Assembly: GCF_010747415.1 (NCBI RefSeq)
Contig: NZ_JAAGNZ010000001.1
Span: 992,001-1,056,000 of the forward strand
Reading direction: 5' to 3'
Source of the DNA: Spirosoma agri
Lineage (GTDB): Bacteria; Bacteroidota; Bacteroidia; Cytophagales; Spirosomataceae
DNA: 64,000 nucleotides
Below, piece by piece: positions 60,669 to 64,000 of this stretch (positions are counted from its first letter, which is position 1; every line of letters starts with the position of its first letter). A model generated the notes under the pieces. The model was not told the DNA's origin and made no database searches. It was given only the letters and a program-made list of their open reading frames with translations. Both the position numbers and the translations under genes were made by a program.

Positions 60669-61751
60669 ATGAAAACGATTATAACTACTGTACTCCTGAT
60701 CGCTTCGGTACTCGCTGGCTTTGCCCAATCAAAACGTGCCGACCAGCCGATTGAGATCCTGTTCATCGGAACATCCCATGATTACGGCAAAAAACCGGTT
60801 GAGAAATTCGACTATGTGAACGATAAGATCCGCGCGTTTCGGCCTGATGCGTTCTTTGGTGAGTTTCTGTCAGCGGCTGATTATGACGCCATTCCGAATT
60901 ACTGGAATAAGGCCAATGTAGAGAAGCGCATTGCGTACATCCGTGATCTTGACTACCCGATGCCGGCTAACCGGGAGAAGCTGATTGCAACGTCATACAA
61001 AGCCTTGAAGCAAAATCCGAATTACCATCAGAATCGGATGCGACTCACCAATGCCTTGGTGCAGCAACACGATTTTGCCAATGCACAGTATCAGCTTTAT
61101 CAATTGATGCAGCGCAAACAGGCGTTTGGGGACGAAGAGAAGGCCACCTTTACCAAAGCCTTAGGTCCGATCGATTCGCTGCATCGGCTGGGGTATCGCA
61201 CCACCAGCGAATACTACTACATTCTCTTTCCCATGATGAACGAATTGAAAATCGACAAACTGATGTCGATGGATTCGCAGCGGCATGATCTGGATTGGCA
61301 GGGTGCGTGGGAGCGGGCTGATACGCTGGTTAAGCTATTCGAAGCGCAGGTCGAGAAGGATTCAACGTCGGCTGAAGCACTGGCCTACAAGGCACTCAAC
61401 CAGCGTACCCGTGTGCTGAACAAACTGGCCAATGCAGCCGAGCGCGATGGCATGGCTACCAAATTTTACAATTCACCCGAAGGTGACGAATACCTGAACA
61501 TCGTGAATTTCTACGGCGCTCATCGGCTGTTCGGTGTGAAAGGGTTTCCGGAAAAGGAAGTGACCGAAATGTTAAACTACTGGAAAATGCGAAACCAGGA
61601 TATGAGTCAGAATATTGTGAGCCGGGCGCGGGCGGCTGGTGTAAAACGACTGGTCGTGGGTGTGGGCGCTAACCACCGCAAAATGATCGTCGATCTTCTA
61701 CGGGCTACACCCGGCGTAACGGTCCACGAACTTAATAGCTACCAGCCGTAG
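60669..61751 (+). CDS. Secreted TraB/ChaN-superfamily-like protein (DUF5694-like)
   Basis: 360 residues with signal peptide (ending GFAQSKR). GTSHDYG (34-40), FFGEF (about 62-66), RNQDMSQNI (about 311-319) and VGVGANHRKM (about 334-343) match the superfamily that includes TraB, ChaN and EreA, where the GxxH and RN motifs line up around a metal or catalytic site. The helical middle includes KALKQNPNYHQNRMRLT. Periplasmic; likely metal-dependent or inhibitory, but activity is not established. Followed by a long hairpin repeat. Confidence 0.6.
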   Translation: MKTIITTVLLIASVLAGFAQSKRADQPIEILFIGTSHDYGKKPVEKFDYVNDKIRAFRPDAFFGEFLSAADYDAIPNYWNKANVEKRIAYIRDLDYPMPANREKLIATSYKALKQNPNYHQNRMRLTNALVQQHDFANAQYQLYQLMQRKQAFGDEEKATFTKALGPIDSLHRLGYRTTSEYYYILFPMMNELKIDKLMSMDSQRHDLDWQGAWERADTLVKLFEAQVEKDSTSAEALAYKALNQRTRVLNKLANAAERDGMATKFYNSPEGDEYLNIVNFYGAHRLFGVKGFPEKEVTEMLNYWKMRNQDMSQNIVSRARAAGVKRLVVGVGANHRKMIVDLLRATPGVTVHELNSYQP

Positions 61752-61780
61752 AGCAAGCTAGTTTTTCCCAGCTTATTTCC

Positions 61781-61843
61781 CACAAAGGCCCAGAGGACAC
61801 AGAGACAAATAGGTTAACTCTCTGCGTCCTCTGGGCCTTTGTG
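61781..61843. repeat. 25-base inverted repeat, hairpin
   Basis: Arms 61781-61805 and 61819-61843 pair at 24 of 25 positions (loop 13 bases). The arms include cagaggacacagaga and share GAGGACACA with the hairpin at 3388-3441, suggesting a dispersed repeat family. It lies 30 bases after the TraB-like gene and may act as a terminator. Confidence 0.7.
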
Positions 61844-62043
61844 ATAAATAAGATTATTATGCAATAGTAAAGTATCTGATAATCAATAAGATATAGTGGA
61901 GAAATGAAAAATTTGGCAATTTTTTTAAGTCGTATGCAACCTGGATAGCGCGTTTTTACATCTACCAGTCAACTAACACAAGGAATACAATCCTGAACTC
62001 TATAAACTTCAAATTTCCTAAACGCTTACTCTTGTTTACAGCC

Positions 62044-62742
62044 ATGAAAACGTTCAAACACCTCCTGACTACCGCTTTAGTTGCTGCTTCGACCGCCGTA
62101 TTCGCCCAGACAACCGTCGTAATTTCTACCGATTCGGTTGCGAAACCACGCAGAACCGTCGAGCGCATCACCTCCGATTTCAGCATCTACGTAGGGTTCA
62201 ATAACCTCGGTGGTTCATTGCCTGCTGGCTACGATTTGCGCCCCATCGGTTCGCGCTTTGTTGCGCTGGCCTGGCAGAAACGTATTCCCCTGATCACAAA
62301 TGGTTCGACGAAATTACGGCTGGTAACCGGTCCGGAAATTGCCTGGAATAATTTCATGTTCGAAGGACGCAACACGCTGACCGAGCAAAACAACCAACTT
62401 ATCGTTGAACCGGCCAACGTCGATCTACGCAAATCGAAACTCGTAACGACTCAGCTCAATTTGCCCGTCATTCTGAACCTGCGGTTCAAATCGGGTTTGA
62501 CCTTGGGGGCCGGAGCGTATGTCGGCATGCGGCTGGATAGTTACACGAAAGTGAAACCCGAAGGTGGATCAGCCGTTCGGACTCACGGATCGTTCAACCT
62601 GAATCCCGTTCGTTGGGGATTAACCAGTGAGCTTGGCTATCGCGGTAGCGCAAAACTGTTCTTCCGTTACGAGCCAAACAGCCCCTTCCGTGCCGGCGAA
62701 GGTCCTGATGCAAGCGTATGGTCGGTTGGGTTGAAATTGTAA
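62044..62742 (+). CDS. Putative outer-membrane beta-barrel protein
   Basis: 232 residues from ATG 62044 (earlier ATG at 62032 adds four). Signal peptide (ending TAVFAQTT) and alternating amphipathic strands (SGLTLGAGAYVGMRLDSYT, WGLTSELGYRGSAKLFFRY, ending SVWSVGLKL), consistent with a small Bacteroidota outer-membrane barrel. Function unknown. It is convergent with the next gene. Confidence 0.6.
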   Translation: MKTFKHLLTTALVAASTAVFAQTTVVISTDSVAKPRRTVERITSDFSIYVGFNNLGGSLPAGYDLRPIGSRFVALAWQKRIPLITNGSTKLRLVTGPEIAWNNFMFEGRNTLTEQNNQLIVEPANVDLRKSKLVTTQLNLPVILNLRFKSGLTLGAGAYVGMRLDSYTKVKPEGGSAVRTHGSFNLNPVRWGLTSELGYRGSAKLFFRYEPNSPFRAGEGPDASVWSVGLKL

Positions 62743-62769
62743 GTCTGAACGTTGATTTTTTCGATTACA

Positions 62770-62837
62770 CTGACTGACTATGGTTTTGCTTTCGCTTCAT
62801 TGAAGCGCTTTACTACTAAAAAATCATAGTCAGTCAG
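62770..62837. terminator. Cruciform-like terminator between convergent genes
   Basis: ctgactgactatg (62770-62782) pairs perfectly with catagtcagtcag (62825-62837); a second small hairpin, cgcttca/tgaagcg (62793-62807), lies inside. It lies 28 bases after the barrel gene. Confidence 0.75.
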
Positions 62838-62842
62838 CGAAA

Positions 62843-63379
62843 TCACATAAATCCTGGTTTGGATGAAAGGGAGAGTTTGCCTTCGAAAAACTTGGGTTGC
62901 CGGTAAATAGTGAAACTGAGCAAGCGCCATTCAAACACGCCGGACGTAGAATAAGACAGCTCATTATTCCGGCTGATATCCACAGTTGAGTAGATGGGCT
63001 CCCACCGTAAGCCCGTAGCCCAGCCAGTCAAATAAATCTGACTCGACACCTGGGCCGAATCCGATCTGGACTGGTGATTGATCTGTACCTGCTGAAAAAG
63101 GCTGATTGTGGGGAGTTCCAGCAGCGGAATCGTTCTGGAAGTCAACCCGTGAGACAGTTGGGCCTTCACCGGAATAACGCGCTCGAAAACACCGACTGAT
63201 TGCTTTTCCTGTACTTTATTTGGTGACTGACACATGCCAGCGGTCAGTATAAATAATAACCCGCTGGGCAGATAGCCATAGCGTTCTGAAAACAGCCGGA
63301 AGTTTCGATACGAAAGGATGAACAAGCCGATGGCCAGGCCAATATTCAGGAGTATCCAGATAACGTGAAAAAAGGCCAT
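62843..63379 (-). CDS. Unknown membrane-anchored protein
   Basis: 178 residues with two N-terminal hydrophobic segments (about 4-22, VIWILLNIGLAIGLFIL; and about 36-48, YLPSGLLFILTAGMCQ). The rest is polar and probably periplasmic. No motif was recognised. It converges with the barrel gene and lies 240 bases from the divergent TonB-receptor gene. Confidence 0.5.
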   Translation of the reverse strand: MAFFHVIWILLNIGLAIGLFILSYRNFRLFSERYGYLPSGLLFILTAGMCQSPNKVQEKQSVGVFERVIPVKAQLSHGLTSRTIPLLELPTISLFQQVQINHQSRSDSAQVSSQIYLTGWATGLRWEPIYSTVDISRNNELSYSTSGVFEWRLLSFTIYRQPKFFEGKLSLSSKPGFM

Positions 63380-63562
63380 CGTTTAGGTTAGAAAGACAGG
63401 CCAGAAAAATAGTAAAAAAAATCGCCTGTCAAGCAACGTTCCGTTCGTTCGGGCATCTTTGATCCAAAGTCGCTCGTCAAAACACCAATCACAACCTAAA
63501 TCCATTCATACAGCCGTTCAGACCGCTTGTGTAAGAACAGGTACTTTGTGATGCCCACTACC

Positions 63563-63570
63563 TACCTTTG
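63563..63570 (+). promoter_or_regulatory. Possible -7 box for TonB-receptor gene
   Basis: TACCTTTG matches TAnnTTTG, 50 bases before the ATG at 63620. No -33 TTG at the right spacing. Confidence 0.35.
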
Positions 63571-63619
63571 CCATGTACTCAGGTACAAGCACAGCAACCT
63601 TCCGAACAAAGACAGCACG

Positions 63620-64000
63620 ATGAAAACGACTTTATACGCTCTACCCTTATTACTGCTGACAATAACAACGTCGTTTGGGCAGGTCCTGACACGAGGCAAC
63701 GTGAGCGGTCAGGTGAACACGGTGGCCGGTAAACCACTCGAATTTGCGACGATGATGCTCGTAAAAGCGAAAGACTCGACGCTCGTGAAAGGTGCGATCA
63801 GCGAGGCCACCGGTAAGTACGTGTTCGAACATATTGGAGCGGGCCAATATCGGGTAGCCGCTCAGCAAATCGGTTTCCGCAAAACATACAGTGATGCATT
63901 CGCTATCGACGAAACGCATCCAACGGTCGAACTGCCTGCGCTGGCACTGGCGGAGGAGTCGAGAAACCTGACCGAAGTAAACGTGGTGGCCAAGAAGCCC
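63620..64000 (+). CDS. TonB-dependent receptor, N-terminal part (runs off window)
   Basis: At least 127 residues; the frame is open at the right edge. Signal peptide (ending TTSFGQV), then a carboxypeptidase-regulatory-like domain (about 25-115; GNVSGQVNTVAGKPLEFATMM, GQYRVAAQQIGFR), then LTEVNVVAKKP, the segment that precedes a TonB plug in Bacteroidota receptors. It may be the outer-membrane-barrel class of CarboxypepD_reg receptor. Full domain content cannot be seen. Confidence 0.75.
   Translation, partial: MKTTLYALPLLLLTITTSFGQVLTRGNVSGQVNTVAGKPLEFATMMLVKAKDSTLVKGAISEATGKYVFEHIGAGQYRVAAQQIGFRKTYSDAFAIDETHPTVELPALALAEESRNLTEVNVVAKKP

Overview
The window is chromosomal DNA from a member of the Bacteroidota, most likely a Cytophagales bacterium of the Spirosoma type. 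The evidence is a type IX secretion/gliding cluster in the order porP-gldK-gldL-gldM-gldN with a PorW/SprE homologue nearby, SusC-type carboxypeptidase-regulatory and TonB-plug proteins, LytTR response regulators paired with LytS-type kinases, a DUF4271-hemD neighbourhood, TAnnTTTG promoter boxes and an almost complete lack of Shine-Dalgarno sequences. No rRNA, tRNA, CRISPR array, insertion sequence or prophage was seen. Coding density is high, and perfect or wobble-paired hairpins sit between most convergent genes.

Layout. 1-16 kb: end of a secreted propeller-like protein, a cation/proton antiporter, a tiny HExxH protein, a LolA-like secreted protein, tandem SDR oxidoreductases, a Gre-like protein, a lipoprotein amidohydrolase, TolC, a DUF421 protein with a zinc ribbon, topoisomerase IB, sucD, DUF4271, hemD and porP. 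16-28 kb: gldKLMN on the plus strand, facing uvrC, a class A penicillin-binding protein and PorW/SprE on the minus strand. 28-32 kb: the F0 half of ATP synthase plus delta (atpZ, an AtpI-like gene, atpB, E, F, H), closed by a strong terminator with no atpA, atpG or atpD following. 32-39 kb: a serine hydrolase coupled to a PhnO-like acetyltransferase, an atypical SDR, a macroglobulin-like/TonB-plug hybrid, and a divergent pair of Tat-exported Gfo/Idh/MocA oxidoreductase and SMP-30 lactonase.

39-50 kb: mrdA-rodA for rod-shape peptidoglycan synthesis; then a divergent pair that looks like D-apiose utilisation (cytoplasmic ApnL-like lactonase and secreted GH140 apiosidase); an orphan LytTR regulator; two secreted esterases; YceI. 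50-64 kb: isopentenyl-diphosphate isomerase, a methyltransferase, a GntR/ABC operon with a previously unlisted 34-codon ORF fitted exactly between the ATPase and permease genes and a palindromic operator candidate in front, a LytS-LytR-propeller-kinase operon, a TraB/ChaN-like secreted protein, two unknown envelope proteins and the start of a TonB-dependent receptor.

The most interesting items are the apiose pair, the 34-codon ORF with its operator, the plug-without-barrel hybrid protein, the DGW-PKK repeats in GldN, the gluzincin-like 110-residue protein, and hairpins inside the atp and gld operons. All functions are inferred from reading the sequences; no database search was run.
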